From Hoylesella buccalis ATCC 35310 (GTDB taxonomy: Bacteria > Bacteroidota > Bacteroidia > Bacteroidales > Bacteroidaceae): a stretch of 64,000 bases of DNA. The first letter of the stretch is position 1, and every line of letters begins with the position of its first letter. Below the pieces are notes generated by a model. The model saw nothing but the letters and a program-made list of their open reading frames with translations, was not told where the DNA came from and did not search any database. The stretch is taken from positions 1,054,001 through 1,118,000 of the forward strand of contig NZ_CP102287.1 of assembly GCF_025151385.1 (NCBI RefSeq), given 5' to 3'. Both the position numbers and the translations under genes were made by a program. Below, piece after piece: positions 42,787 through 51,570 of this stretch.

Positions 42787-45447
42787 ATGAAAGCAATTGC
42801 AATACTTACTACTCACGTATGTTGTATGCTGTTTACCATTGGCATACATGCTCAAAATAGACCTGCGGTCTTTGCACCTACTTGCGACACCCCTTTGGTG
42901 CAAGAGCTCACTACTCATAACCGTCCAAAATACGGTCTGTCAAACCGCCATATTGCGATGTGGCAAAGTCATGGACGATATTACGAAGCCAAATTAGACC
43001 GCTGGGAGTGGCAGAGATGCCGCCTCTTACAAACCGTTGAAGACCTATATACCCAGAGTTATGTGCTACCTTTCTTAGTTCCCATGCTCGAACAAGCAGG
43101 AGCCAATGTACTGATTCCGCGCGAAAGGGATTGGAACAGCTTTGAAGCCATTGTGGACAATGACGGCAACAGCTTTCAACCAAAGGCAAAATATAGTGAA
43201 TACAACGGAAAAGAAAGTTGGAAAAACGGCACAGGAAAAGGCTTCGCTTACCTTCGAAAGACCTATACCAACTTTCAAAACCCATTTACCGAGGGCAGTT
43301 ATCGCATGGTGACTTCGATAAAAAAAGGAGCAGAAAGCACGGCCGAATGGGTTCCACAGATTGACGAAACAGGCGAATACGCCGTTTATATAGCCTATCA
43401 TACTGTGCCTGGGAGTACCAATTCAGCCCGCTATACCGTTTATCATCGGGGAGGAATCAGCGAGTTTAAGGTCAATCAACAAATGGGTGGCGGTACCTGG
43501 ATTTATCTTGGAAAATTCGCTTTTGACAAGAATTTAGGCAAAAGTCAGCGAATCGTCCTCAGTAACAAGACAGGTAAAGCAGGCGAAGTGGTGACAGCCG
43601 ATGCTATTAAAATAGGTGGAGGAATGGGCAATATCGGCAGACCAGAAATAAGTACCTACCCTCGTTTCACCGAAGCAGCACGCTACTGGATGCAATGGGC
43701 GGGCGTTCCTGACAGCATTTACAGTCCTACGGCTGGCAAAGACGATTACAAAGACGATTATCAAGCACGTGGCGAATGGGTGAACTGGCTGGCCGGAGGG
43801 TCTGAAAGCTATCCCAGCGGCAGGGGTTTGAACATTCCCATAGAGATGTCTTTGGCCTTTCACTCCGATGCGGGTGTCACCAAAAACGACAGTACCATTG
43901 GCACTTTGGGCATTTACTTCACGCAATCGTATGACAGTGTGTTTGCCAATGGCGCCTCGCGACAACTTTGTAAGGAGTATGCCGAAACCATTCATAACAG
44001 TATTTTACGAGACATACGGGCACAATTTGAACCCGCATGGCACAGCAGGGGCAACAAAGACGCCACTTATTTTGAGGCTCGCACGCCACGAGTGCCAGCT
44101 ATGTTGTTGGAATTGCTGTCGCATCAGAACTTTGCAGACATGCGTTATGGACTTGATCCTCGTTTCCGATTTGCGGTAAGTCGCGCCATTTACAAAGCCA
44201 TGCTACGCTTTTCGTGCAAACAACACCAACAAAAATACGTGGTGACACCGCTCCCCGTGAGTCACATGGCAGCCCATTTAACGGATAAGGGGCAGGTAGA
44301 ACTTACTTGGCAAGCTGTTGAAGACACACTTGAACCCACGGCAAAACCCAACAGCTACATTGTGTATACGCGCTATGGAAATGGAGAGTTTGACCATGGA
44401 AAAGTGGTGAAGCAATGTAAATATGTGGCAGATGTACCCCAAGACATGGTGTGCAGCTACAAAGTGGTGGCGATGAACGAGGGCGGTGTGAGCTTCCCAT
44501 CCGAGATTGTGGCCGTAGGACGCAGCGGAAAAGCAGACGCTAAAAAGGCTTTGGTGGTAAACGGATTCAACCGAGTATCGGCTCCGGCCGATTTTGTTGC
44601 ACCCGCTCCGTTAGACACTTTATATGCCGGATTCTTGGATAATGAAGACCACGGTGTACCATATATGGTAGATATCAGTTATGTAGGCAGCCAGAAAGAG
44701 TTTAACAGGTCGCTCCCATGGCTCGATGATGATTCGGGTGGCTTTGGCGACAGTCACGGAAATGAAGAGACAACAGTCATTGCAGGCAACACATTCGATT
44801 ACATCGCCCTGCACGGAGATGCCATATTGAAGGCGGGTTGTTCGTTCGAATCGTGTAGCCGGGAGCGCTTCAACCGTGTTGAGAAAGACATCCAATGGAT
44901 TGACATCATCTTGGGAAAACAGCGACAGACAAAGTTAGGCAACGGCAAAATATATCCTTTGCGCTACAAGGTCTTTACGCCCGAAATGCAACAAATACTC
45001 ACCGCTTACACCCAACAAGGCACATCCATATTCGTATCGGGTGCATACGTAGGCAGCGATCTGTGGAATAACAAATTGGCAAAGCCACAAAAGGGAGACA
45101 TTCTCTTTGCAACAAACGTACTTAAGTATAAGTGGCGCAACAGTAGAGCGGCCGTCACAGGACGGTTGTCGACCGTGAAATCGTCATTCAATCTCTCACC
45201 AGCTGCCTACAACTACGCGCACACGTTGGGACCAAAAACCTATATTGTAGAATCGCCCGACGCTATTGAACCTGCTTGCGACAACGCCTATACGGTGATG
45301 CGTTATCCCGAAAACAACTTTAGTGCAGCAGTGGCATACCGCGGTGACTACAAGACATGGGTCATGGGCGTGCCATTTGAGTCGATATTGGATGCTGCCA
45401 ACAGAGAGAAGTTGATGGCAGAAGTCATACAGTTCTTTAAACAATAA
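42787..45447 (+). CDS. Secreted amidase with golvesin-like domain inserted in the catalytic fold
   Basis: The protein is 886 aa with a signal peptide (1-23). Its amidase_3-like residues lie in two blocks. The N-terminal block holds a His (AMWQSHGRYYEAK, about 60) and a Glu (LLQTVEDLYTQSYV, about 85); the C-terminal block holds MSLAFHSDAGVT (about 355) and the catalytic-Glu region VPAMLLELLSHQNFADMRYG (about 440). Between them lies a golvesin-C-like beta domain (about 190-280: TAEWVPQIDETGEYAVYIAY...GTWIYLGKFAF). A fibronectin-like domain (about 490-570) and a further C-terminal domain with YIALHGDAIL follow. Automated pipelines often name such proteins xanthan lyase. The role is likely trimming of peptides from murein fragments. 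Confidence 0.8.
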   Translation: MKAIAILTTHVCCMLFTIGIHAQNRPAVFAPTCDTPLVQELTTHNRPKYGLSNRHIAMWQSHGRYYEAKLDRWEWQRCRLLQTVEDLYTQSYVLPFLVPMLEQAGANVLIPRERDWNSFEAIVDNDGNSFQPKAKYSEYNGKESWKNGTGKGFAYLRKTYTNFQNPFTEGSYRMVTSIKKGAESTAEWVPQIDETGEYAVYIAYHTVPGSTNSARYTVYHRGGISEFKVNQQMGGGTWIYLGKFAFDKNLGKSQRIVLSNKTGKAGEVVTADAIKIGGGMGNIGRPEISTYPRFTEAARYWMQWAGVPDSIYSPTAGKDDYKDDYQARGEWVNWLAGGSESYPSGRGLNIPIEMSLAFHSDAGVTKNDSTIGTLGIYFTQSYDSVFANGASRQLCKEYAETIHNSILRDIRAQFEPAWHSRGNKDATYFEARTPRVPAMLLELLSHQNFADMRYGLDPRFRFAVSRAIYKAMLRFSCKQHQQKYVVTPLPVSHMAAHLTDKGQVELTWQAVEDTLEPTAKPNSYIVYTRYGNGEFDHGKVVKQCKYVADVPQDMVCSYKVVAMNEGGVSFPSEIVAVGRSGKADAKKALVVNGFNRVSAPADFVAPAPLDTLYAGFLDNEDHGVPYMVDISYVGSQKEFNRSLPWLDDDSGGFGDSHGNEETTVIAGNTFDYIALHGDAILKAGCSFESCSRERFNRVEKDIQWIDIILGKQRQTKLGNGKIYPLRYKVFTPEMQQILTAYTQQGTSIFVSGAYVGSDLWNNKLAKPQKGDILFATNVLKYKWRNSRAAVTGRLSTVKSSFNLSPAAYNYAHTLGPKTYIVESPDAIEPACDNAYTVMRYPENNFSAAVAYRGDYKTWVMGVPFESILDAANREKLMAEVIQFFKQ

Positions 45448-45474
45448 ATCCCATTACAAATTATACCTATGGTT

Positions 45475-47328
45475 ATGAAGAGAATACAGACCTTTATATA
45501 CAGTTTATTAGCACTTGCCTTCTGTGTACAGGTACAAGCGCAAATAGGCACTTTCCGCTTTGCCCAACTGACAGATATACACCTCAATCAAAATAATCCC
45601 AATCCAACCGAAGACTTGCTTCGATCTATCGCACAGATTAACGCAACGGACAGTCTTGACTTTGTTCTCGTTACGGGCGACATCACCGAGGAGGGCGACA
45701 ACGCAACGCTGCACAAAGTAAAGCAGTGTTTAGACCTTTTACGCTATCCTTATTATATCGTGATGGGCAATCACGAAACCAAGTGGAGCGAATCAGGATG
45801 TACCATGTTTGCCAAAATATTCGGTGACGAACGCTTCTCATTTTTCCACAAAGGCATTCAGTTCTTGGGCTTCAACACAGGTCCATTCATGCGCATGGCA
45901 TTCGGTCATGTGAAACCACAAGATATATCGTGGATTCAATCGACCATCAAGGACAAGAAACAACCGGTGATATTGGTCACCCACTACCCTATTTTAGAAG
46001 GCGATGTAGACAATTGGTATGAGTTGACCGATGCTGTAAAGCCTTACAACATTCGTCTTTTCGTTGGTGGCCATTATCACAGAAACAAACAGTCCACTTA
46101 CGATGGAATCCCTGGCGTACTCATCCGATCCAATCTACGCGATAAAGACGCACTGCCAGGATATGGCATTTATGAAGTTTCTCCTGACTCTATCATCGTT
46201 TACCAGCAACGAATAGGAGAAAAGAAACAGCTTATATGCGCCTACTCTTTAACCAATCAGCTGTTCAGCCACGACCAGAAAGCCGACAATTATCCTGACT
46301 TTTCAGTCAACAAGACCTACCCAAACGTGAAAAGAAAATGGTGCGTACAAACGGGTACGGCCATCTATAGTTCGCCTGTCGTTGAGGGAAACAGAGTATT
46401 TGTGGGCGATGACGCTGGCATACTAACGGCATACAACTTGAAAACGGGTAAAAAGCTGTGGGCATACCAGTCGGGAAACCGTATTGTGGGAACGCCTGCG
46501 GTTGAAAATGGGATTGTGGTTTTTGGCTCAGCCGACCAGTACATCTACGGCATTGATGCCAAAAACGGAAGTTTAAAATGGCGTATTCAGGCCGAAGCAC
46601 CTGTGTTGGGAGCCGTTACCATCCAGCAAGGCATCGCATATATAGGCAGCAGTGACCATATTTTCCGTGCCATTGACATCCAGAACGGAAAAGTAGTGTG
46701 GACCTATAACAAGGTAAAAGGATATGTAGAAACAAAGCCTTTGGTTACAAACAATCAAGTTATCTTTGGCGCATGGGACAACACACTTTACTCGCTGAAT
46801 CAAAAGAACGGTCATGAGAACTGGCGTTGGACGGGCAATCTCACTCGAATGCACTTCTCGCCAGCAGCCGTTTGGCCCGTTGCCACGCAGAATCGCGTTT
46901 TTATTGTAGATCCCGAACGAGCCCTCACGGCCATCGATTTAACAACGGGTGCAACCATTTGGCGCACGTATCAGTCGAAAGTACGAGAAACGATTGGCCT
47001 ATCAGCAGACCAAACGCGCATCTACGCCAAGACCATGCAAGACAGTGTGGTGTGCTACAGCGCCACCTCTGAACAACCCAAACAACTATGGAGAGCAAAT
47101 TTACAGTTTGGTTACGAACACGCTACCTCCATGATGGCCGAACAAGGCGATGTGGTTTTGGGGAGCACCAAAGATGGTTTGATATTTGGTTTACAGGCGA
47201 AGACTGGTAAAATTAGATGGAAACACAAAATAGGCAACTCACTCATCAACACCGTTGTGCCCGTTGGACGCAACCAACTGTTAGTCACGGCCGCCAGTGG
47301 AGAGCTATGCCTCTTAAAATATCAATAG
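45475..47328 (+). CDS. Secreted metallophosphoesterase with PQQ-type beta-propeller
   Basis: The 617-aa protein has a signal peptide (TFIYSLLALAFCVQVQAQ) and a calcineurin-like domain at about 25-270 with all metal motifs: FAQLTDIHLN, VTGDITEEGD, VMGNHETKW, ILVTHYPI and VGGHYHRN. From about 285 to the end it has seven or so PQQ repeats (GTAIYSSPVVEGNRVFVGDDAG...LTAYNLKTGKKLWAYQSG). The substrate is unknown; a phosphate-bearing cell-wall or lipid-linked fragment would fit the operon. The ATG at 45475 is preferred to one at 45469. Spacing is 27 bp upstream and 28 bp downstream. Confidence 0.88.
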   Translation: MKRIQTFIYSLLALAFCVQVQAQIGTFRFAQLTDIHLNQNNPNPTEDLLRSIAQINATDSLDFVLVTGDITEEGDNATLHKVKQCLDLLRYPYYIVMGNHETKWSESGCTMFAKIFGDERFSFFHKGIQFLGFNTGPFMRMAFGHVKPQDISWIQSTIKDKKQPVILVTHYPILEGDVDNWYELTDAVKPYNIRLFVGGHYHRNKQSTYDGIPGVLIRSNLRDKDALPGYGIYEVSPDSIIVYQQRIGEKKQLICAYSLTNQLFSHDQKADNYPDFSVNKTYPNVKRKWCVQTGTAIYSSPVVEGNRVFVGDDAGILTAYNLKTGKKLWAYQSGNRIVGTPAVENGIVVFGSADQYIYGIDAKNGSLKWRIQAEAPVLGAVTIQQGIAYIGSSDHIFRAIDIQNGKVVWTYNKVKGYVETKPLVTNNQVIFGAWDNTLYSLNQKNGHENWRWTGNLTRMHFSPAAVWPVATQNRVFIVDPERALTAIDLTTGATIWRTYQSKVRETIGLSADQTRIYAKTMQDSVVCYSATSEQPKQLWRANLQFGYEHATSMMAEQGDVVLGSTKDGLIFGLQAKTGKIRWKHKIGNSLINTVVPVGRNQLLVTAASGELCLLKYQ

Positions 47329-47356
47329 CATTTAACCACAAAAACATTTATACGTT

Positions 47357-48775
47357 ATGAAACAAATAGATTGCTTTTTACCATACATTGATGAAAGTCA
47401 GTACAAGAAACTGCAAAAGGCATTTGAAGATGTCAGCGCATTCGTCACACTTCACGCATTGAAAGACAGCCTTTATCAAACCACAACCATTCAACAAATT
47501 GCAAAGGAAACGAAGGGCGAATACTGCTTGCTCATCACAAAGTCCACACCGTTAAAGCTGCATTACTTGGCTTTAGAACGCTTACAGCAAATAGCCGAAG
47601 ACACCAAAGCAGGACTTGTTTATGCCGACCATTATCAATTAAAGGACGACAGGTGTGTTAATGCGCCTGTGATAGACTACCAACAAGGCTCTTTGCGTGA
47701 TGATTTCGATTTTGGATCGGTCTTGCTTTTCAATTCAAAAGCATTGAAAGAAAGTTGTCAGCGAATGAAGAATTCTTATCAACACGCAGCCTTATATGAC
47801 CTTAGACTAAAATTGAGTCAACGTTATGACTTGGTTCACGCTAACGAATACTTGTACACAGAAATAGAAGAGGACAACCGAAAGAGTGGTGAAAAGCAGT
47901 TCGACTATGTTGATCCACGCAACCAAGAACGTCAAAAAGAAATGGAAAAGGCGTGTACCGAGCATCTAAAAGCTGTTGGAGGTTATCTCGAGCCCGTGTT
48001 CAAAGAGGTAGATTTCAACCTTACTCCATTCGAATATGAGGCATCGGTCATCATTCCGGTCAAGAATAGGGTCGGCACCATCGAGGCTGCCATACAGTCT
48101 GTCCTGCGTCAACAAACCAACTTCAAGTTTAATCTCATCGTGATTGACAACCATTCGGATGATGGCACTAGCGAAATCATTGACCAACACAAGGGTGATG
48201 AGCGTGTCATTCATCTCGTTCCCCAACGTACCGACCTCGGTATTGGTGGCTGCTGGAACTATGGTTTGCATCATGCCAACTGCGGAAAGTTCGCGGTTCA
48301 GTTGGATAGCGACGATTTGTATTCAGACGAACACACCCTACAAACCATCGTAGACGCCTTTTACCAGCAACAATGTGCCATGGTGATTGGCACTTATCGC
48401 ATGACCGATTTCGACCTCAACACGCTTCCTCCAGGGGTGATTGACCACAGAGAGTGGACGCCTGAGAATGGAAGAAACAACGCATTGCGTATCAATGGAC
48501 TCGGTGCTCCTCGTGCTTTCTACACCCCTATTGCACGACAAATTGGATTCCCCAACACAAGTTATGGTGAAGACTACGCCATGGGACTGAACATTTCGCG
48601 CCACTATCAGATTGGACGTATCTTCGACGTGCTGTACCTGTGCCGTCGTTGGGGCGGCAATTCGGATGCGGCCTTGAACATAGAGCAAGTAAACGCCAAC
48701 AATATCTATAAAGACCGAATCCGCACTTGGGAGTTACAAGCTCGTATGGTTCTTAACAAACAAAAAACAGAATAA
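47357..48775 (+). CDS. Family-2 glycosyltransferase with extra N-terminal domain
   Basis: The protein has 472 aa and neither signal peptide nor membrane segment. The GT2 domain lies at about 227-460 (ASVIIPVKNRVGTIEAAIQS, LIVIDNHSDDGTSEII, the DxD motif in FAVQLDSDDLYSDEHTL and YGEDYAMGLNISR). The first 220 residues look like a second, incomplete GT-A-like fold (LITKSTPLKLHYLALERLQ, AGLVYADHYQL). A sugar-adding enzyme in a murein-degrading operon is unexpected. It might build a glycoconjugate from salvaged sugar or act on a surface glycan; this is open. Confidence 0.85.
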   Translation: MKQIDCFLPYIDESQYKKLQKAFEDVSAFVTLHALKDSLYQTTTIQQIAKETKGEYCLLITKSTPLKLHYLALERLQQIAEDTKAGLVYADHYQLKDDRCVNAPVIDYQQGSLRDDFDFGSVLLFNSKALKESCQRMKNSYQHAALYDLRLKLSQRYDLVHANEYLYTEIEEDNRKSGEKQFDYVDPRNQERQKEMEKACTEHLKAVGGYLEPVFKEVDFNLTPFEYEASVIIPVKNRVGTIEAAIQSVLRQQTNFKFNLIVIDNHSDDGTSEIIDQHKGDERVIHLVPQRTDLGIGGCWNYGLHHANCGKFAVQLDSDDLYSDEHTLQTIVDAFYQQQCAMVIGTYRMTDFDLNTLPPGVIDHREWTPENGRNNALRINGLGAPRAFYTPIARQIGFPNTSYGEDYAMGLNISRHYQIGRIFDVLYLCRRWGGNSDAALNIEQVNANNIYKDRIRTWELQARMVLNKQKTE

Positions 48776-48834
48776 GAACAGCTAATTTTATACTGAATAT
48801 CAAGTAGTTATAGAATGATAGAATCTATGCGTTA

Positions 48835-48922
48835 CAAACTCAATGAGATTAAGGTGCAAACTCAATGAGATTAAGGTGCAAACTCAATGAGATTAAGGCA
48901 CAAACTCAATGAGATTGTAAAC
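48835..48922. repeat. Four tandem 22-bp repeats
   Basis: Unit CAAACTCAATGAGATTAAGG plus 2 bp is repeated at 48835, 48857, 48879 and 48901, the last copy diverging at its end. It fills the 197-bp gap between the GT2 and AmpG genes, the only large gap of the operon. On the reverse strand each unit ends ATTGAGTTTG, the core shared with the repeats at 56485. Confidence 0.85.
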
Positions 48923-48972
48923 CCAATGTTTTACTCCGTACATAGAAGCTGCATTAAAACAGAGAATAAAGA

Positions 48973-50310
48973 ATGAAACATATAACATCTAACATCAGTC
49001 CTTGGGCATGGATACCCACGCTCTATTTTGCCGAGGGCATCCCCTATTTTATCGTTAACAACATATCGGTCATTATGTTTACCAAGATGGGTGTACCCAA
49101 TGGTGACATGGCCATGTTTACCAGTTTGTTGTATCTGCCGTGGGTCATCAAACCCCTGTGGAGTCCGTTTGTCGACATTCTGCGCACCAAACGTTGGTGG
49201 ATTGTGATGATGCAAGCCCTCATGAGTTTGGCTTTCATTTTGCTGACGTTTACCCTTCCACATCCTTCACCCGACATCATCGCTTCGGGCAATACACCCG
49301 TGAGCATGTTTACGCTTACGTTAGTGCTGTTTATCATCACCGCCTTTGCATCTGCTACCCACGATATCGCTGCTGACGGATTCTATATGTTGGCTCTCAA
49401 TCCTTCGCAGCAATCGTTCTTCGTCGGCATCAGGAGTACATTCTATCGCTTTGCCTCTATCTTCGGACAAGGCGTTTTGGTGTTCGTTGCTGGATATTTA
49501 GAGCTGCACACGGGCAACATTCCGTTGTCGTGGATGATTACTTTGGGCATAACAGGCGTTTTGTTCACCATCATTACCACTTATCACACGTTCTTTATCC
49601 CTTATCCCCAACAGGACAAAGGAAAAGTAGGTGCTACTGGTGTGCATGCTAAAGACGTCGTTTCAGAGTTTGGACGTACCTTCTCAACCTATTTCAAGAA
49701 GCCCGGACTGTGGATAGCCATTGCTTTCATGTTGCTGTATCGCTTGCCCGAAGCATTCTTACTCAAGATGGCTGTGCCCTTTTTAGTAGATAACAGTGCT
49801 GACGGAGGATTGGCCATGAGCACCCAAGAGGTGGGATTGGTCTATGGAACCATTGGGGTTATTGCACTGACCATTGGTGGCATCATCGGTGGTATTGCGG
49901 CTTCCAACTGGGGACTCAAGAAGTCGTTGTGGCCAATGGCTGCCTGCATGACGCTTCCCTGCTTTACCTTTGTGTACCTTAGTATGTTCCTTCCTCACAA
50001 CATCATTATCATCAGTGCTTGCGTGGCCGTCGAACAGTTTGGCTATGGATTTGGGTTCACTGCCTACATGTTGTACATGATGTATTTCTCTGAAGGCGAA
50101 TTTAAGACCGCCCACTATGCCATTTGCACGGCATTCATGGCACTGAGCATGATGATTCCAGGCATGTTTGCCGGTTATCTGCAAGAGTGGTTGGGCTACG
50201 AACACTTCTTCTGGTTGGTCATTGCCTGCTGCTTGGCAACCGTCATGGTTACATTAATTATTAAAGTTGACCCTCATTATGGACGAAAAGATGCTGAAAA
50301 TGTTAAATAA
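48973..50310 (+). CDS. ampG: AmpG-like muropeptide permease (MFS)
   Basis: This 445-aa major facilitator protein has about 12 membrane segments. The N-terminal region is AmpG-type: PTLYFAEGIPYFIVNNISVIMF, YLPWVIKPLWSPFVDILRTKRWW and AFASATHDIAADGFYMLALN. AmpG imports GlcNAc-anhydroMurNAc muropeptides from periplasm to cytoplasm; T. forsythia uses one for scavenged murein. The gene overlaps the next start codon, so translation may be coupled. Confidence 0.85.
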   Translation: MKHITSNISPWAWIPTLYFAEGIPYFIVNNISVIMFTKMGVPNGDMAMFTSLLYLPWVIKPLWSPFVDILRTKRWWIVMMQALMSLAFILLTFTLPHPSPDIIASGNTPVSMFTLTLVLFIITAFASATHDIAADGFYMLALNPSQQSFFVGIRSTFYRFASIFGQGVLVFVAGYLELHTGNIPLSWMITLGITGVLFTIITTYHTFFIPYPQQDKGKVGATGVHAKDVVSEFGRTFSTYFKKPGLWIAIAFMLLYRLPEAFLLKMAVPFLVDNSADGGLAMSTQEVGLVYGTIGVIALTIGGIIGGIAASNWGLKKSLWPMAACMTLPCFTFVYLSMFLPHNIIIISACVAVEQFGYGFGFTAYMLYMMYFSEGEFKTAHYAICTAFMALSMMIPGMFAGYLQEWLGYEHFFWLVIACCLATVMVTLIIKVDPHYGRKDAENVK

Positions 50311-51556
50311 TCCATTCAAAAAACTATTTTTACTTGCCTTCATGCTTTGTTTCATTGCCACCGTTTTACCGGCAAGAAACAAACAAGTATTAACTGGTAT
50401 TGACGTGTTAGAACGTCAAAATTTCAAACAATTGCAAGGCAAGCGCATTGGTCTTATCACCAATCCAACGGGTGTTAACCGCTATTTGAAGTCGACCATC
50501 GACATCTTGCACGATGCACCTGGTGTCAAACTGGTGGCGCTCTATGGACCAGAACATGGCGTGCGAGGCGACATCTATGCAGGTGCCAAGGTGCAAGACC
50601 AAAAAGATGAGAAAACAGGTTTGCCCATCTTCTCCCTCTATGGCAAGACACGAAAGCCCACCAAAGAGATGCTTCGTGGCATCGATGCGTTAGTGTACGA
50701 CATCCAAGACATTGGGGCACGCTCGTTTACCTTTATCAGTTCGATGGGTTTGGCCATGGAGGCGGCCGCCGAAAACGGCATCGAATTCATTGTTCTCGAC
50801 CGCCCAAACCCTCTTGGCGGTCTGCACATTGAAGGCAATGTGGTGGAAGATGATTGCATGTCGTTTGTCAGTCAGTTCCGCATTCCCTATATCTACGGAC
50901 TTACTTGTGGCGAATTGGCGCAGATGCTTAATGGCGAGCGTATGTTGAAGCATGGCGTTCAATGCAAACTAACGGTCATTAAGATGAAACGTTGGAAACG
51001 AAAAATGACCTACGAAGACACCAACTTGCCGTGGATCGCATCGTCTCCACACATTCCACAAGCCATTACCGCATGGTATTATCCAACAACCGGCATTGTT
51101 GGTGAGTTTGGTTATCTCTCTATTGGCGTTGGATATACCCTACCCTTCCAACTGTTTGCCGCACCTTGGATTAAGGCCGAAGAACTTGCCAAGGCCATGA
51201 ATGCCCATAGATTACCTGGTGTTACCTTCCGTCCCATTCATCTTAGTCCGTTTTATAGCGTAGGGAAAGGTGAGCAACTGCAAGGCGTTCAGATACATAT
51301 CACGAACTATAAGACAGTTCAACTCACCCCCATTCAATTTGTATTTATGCAAGAAATAGCTCGTTTATATCCCGAACACTCGGTCATGGAGCATGCCAAT
51401 CAGGCCCGTTTCTCCATGTTCGACAAAGTTTGTGGCTCTAAACAAATACGCGAACGCTTCATGAAACGCAACCGCTGGGAGGATATTGCACCTTATTGGA
51501 ACAAGGACGTGAAGACCTTTAAGCAACTGTCAAAGAAATATTATCTATATCGTTAA
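50279..51556 (+). CDS. namZ: Exo-beta-N-acetylmuramidase NamZ-like (DUF1343), second copy
   Basis: About 425 aa with a signal peptide (FKKLFLLAFMLCFIATVLPA) and the same motifs as the first NamZ: RIGLITNPTGVN, LYGPEHGVRGDIYAGAKV (putative catalytic Glu), ALVYDIQDIGARSFTFISSMG, IVLDRPNPLGGLHIEGN. It diverges strongly from copy one, so it is not a recent duplicate and may act on other fragments (chain length or anhydro end). Starts at 50267, 50279, 50291 and 50300 are all possible; 50279 keeps a charged n-region and overlaps AmpG by 32 bp. Confidence 0.9.
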   Translation: MDEKMLKMLNNPFKKLFLLAFMLCFIATVLPARNKQVLTGIDVLERQNFKQLQGKRIGLITNPTGVNRYLKSTIDILHDAPGVKLVALYGPEHGVRGDIYAGAKVQDQKDEKTGLPIFSLYGKTRKPTKEMLRGIDALVYDIQDIGARSFTFISSMGLAMEAAAENGIEFIVLDRPNPLGGLHIEGNVVEDDCMSFVSQFRIPYIYGLTCGELAQMLNGERMLKHGVQCKLTVIKMKRWKRKMTYEDTNLPWIASSPHIPQAITAWYYPTTGIVGEFGYLSIGVGYTLPFQLFAAPWIKAEELAKAMNAHRLPGVTFRPIHLSPFYSVGKGEQLQGVQIHITNYKTVQLTPIQFVFMQEIARLYPEHSVMEHANQARFSMFDKVCGSKQIRERFMKRNRWEDIAPYWNKDVKTFKQLSKKYYLYR

Positions 51557-51570
51557 AATCATATTGCGCT

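Noticed and set aside
48835..48922. Possible CRISPR array
   Set aside because: The 22-bp units are directly tandem with no unique spacers, and no cas gene is in the window.
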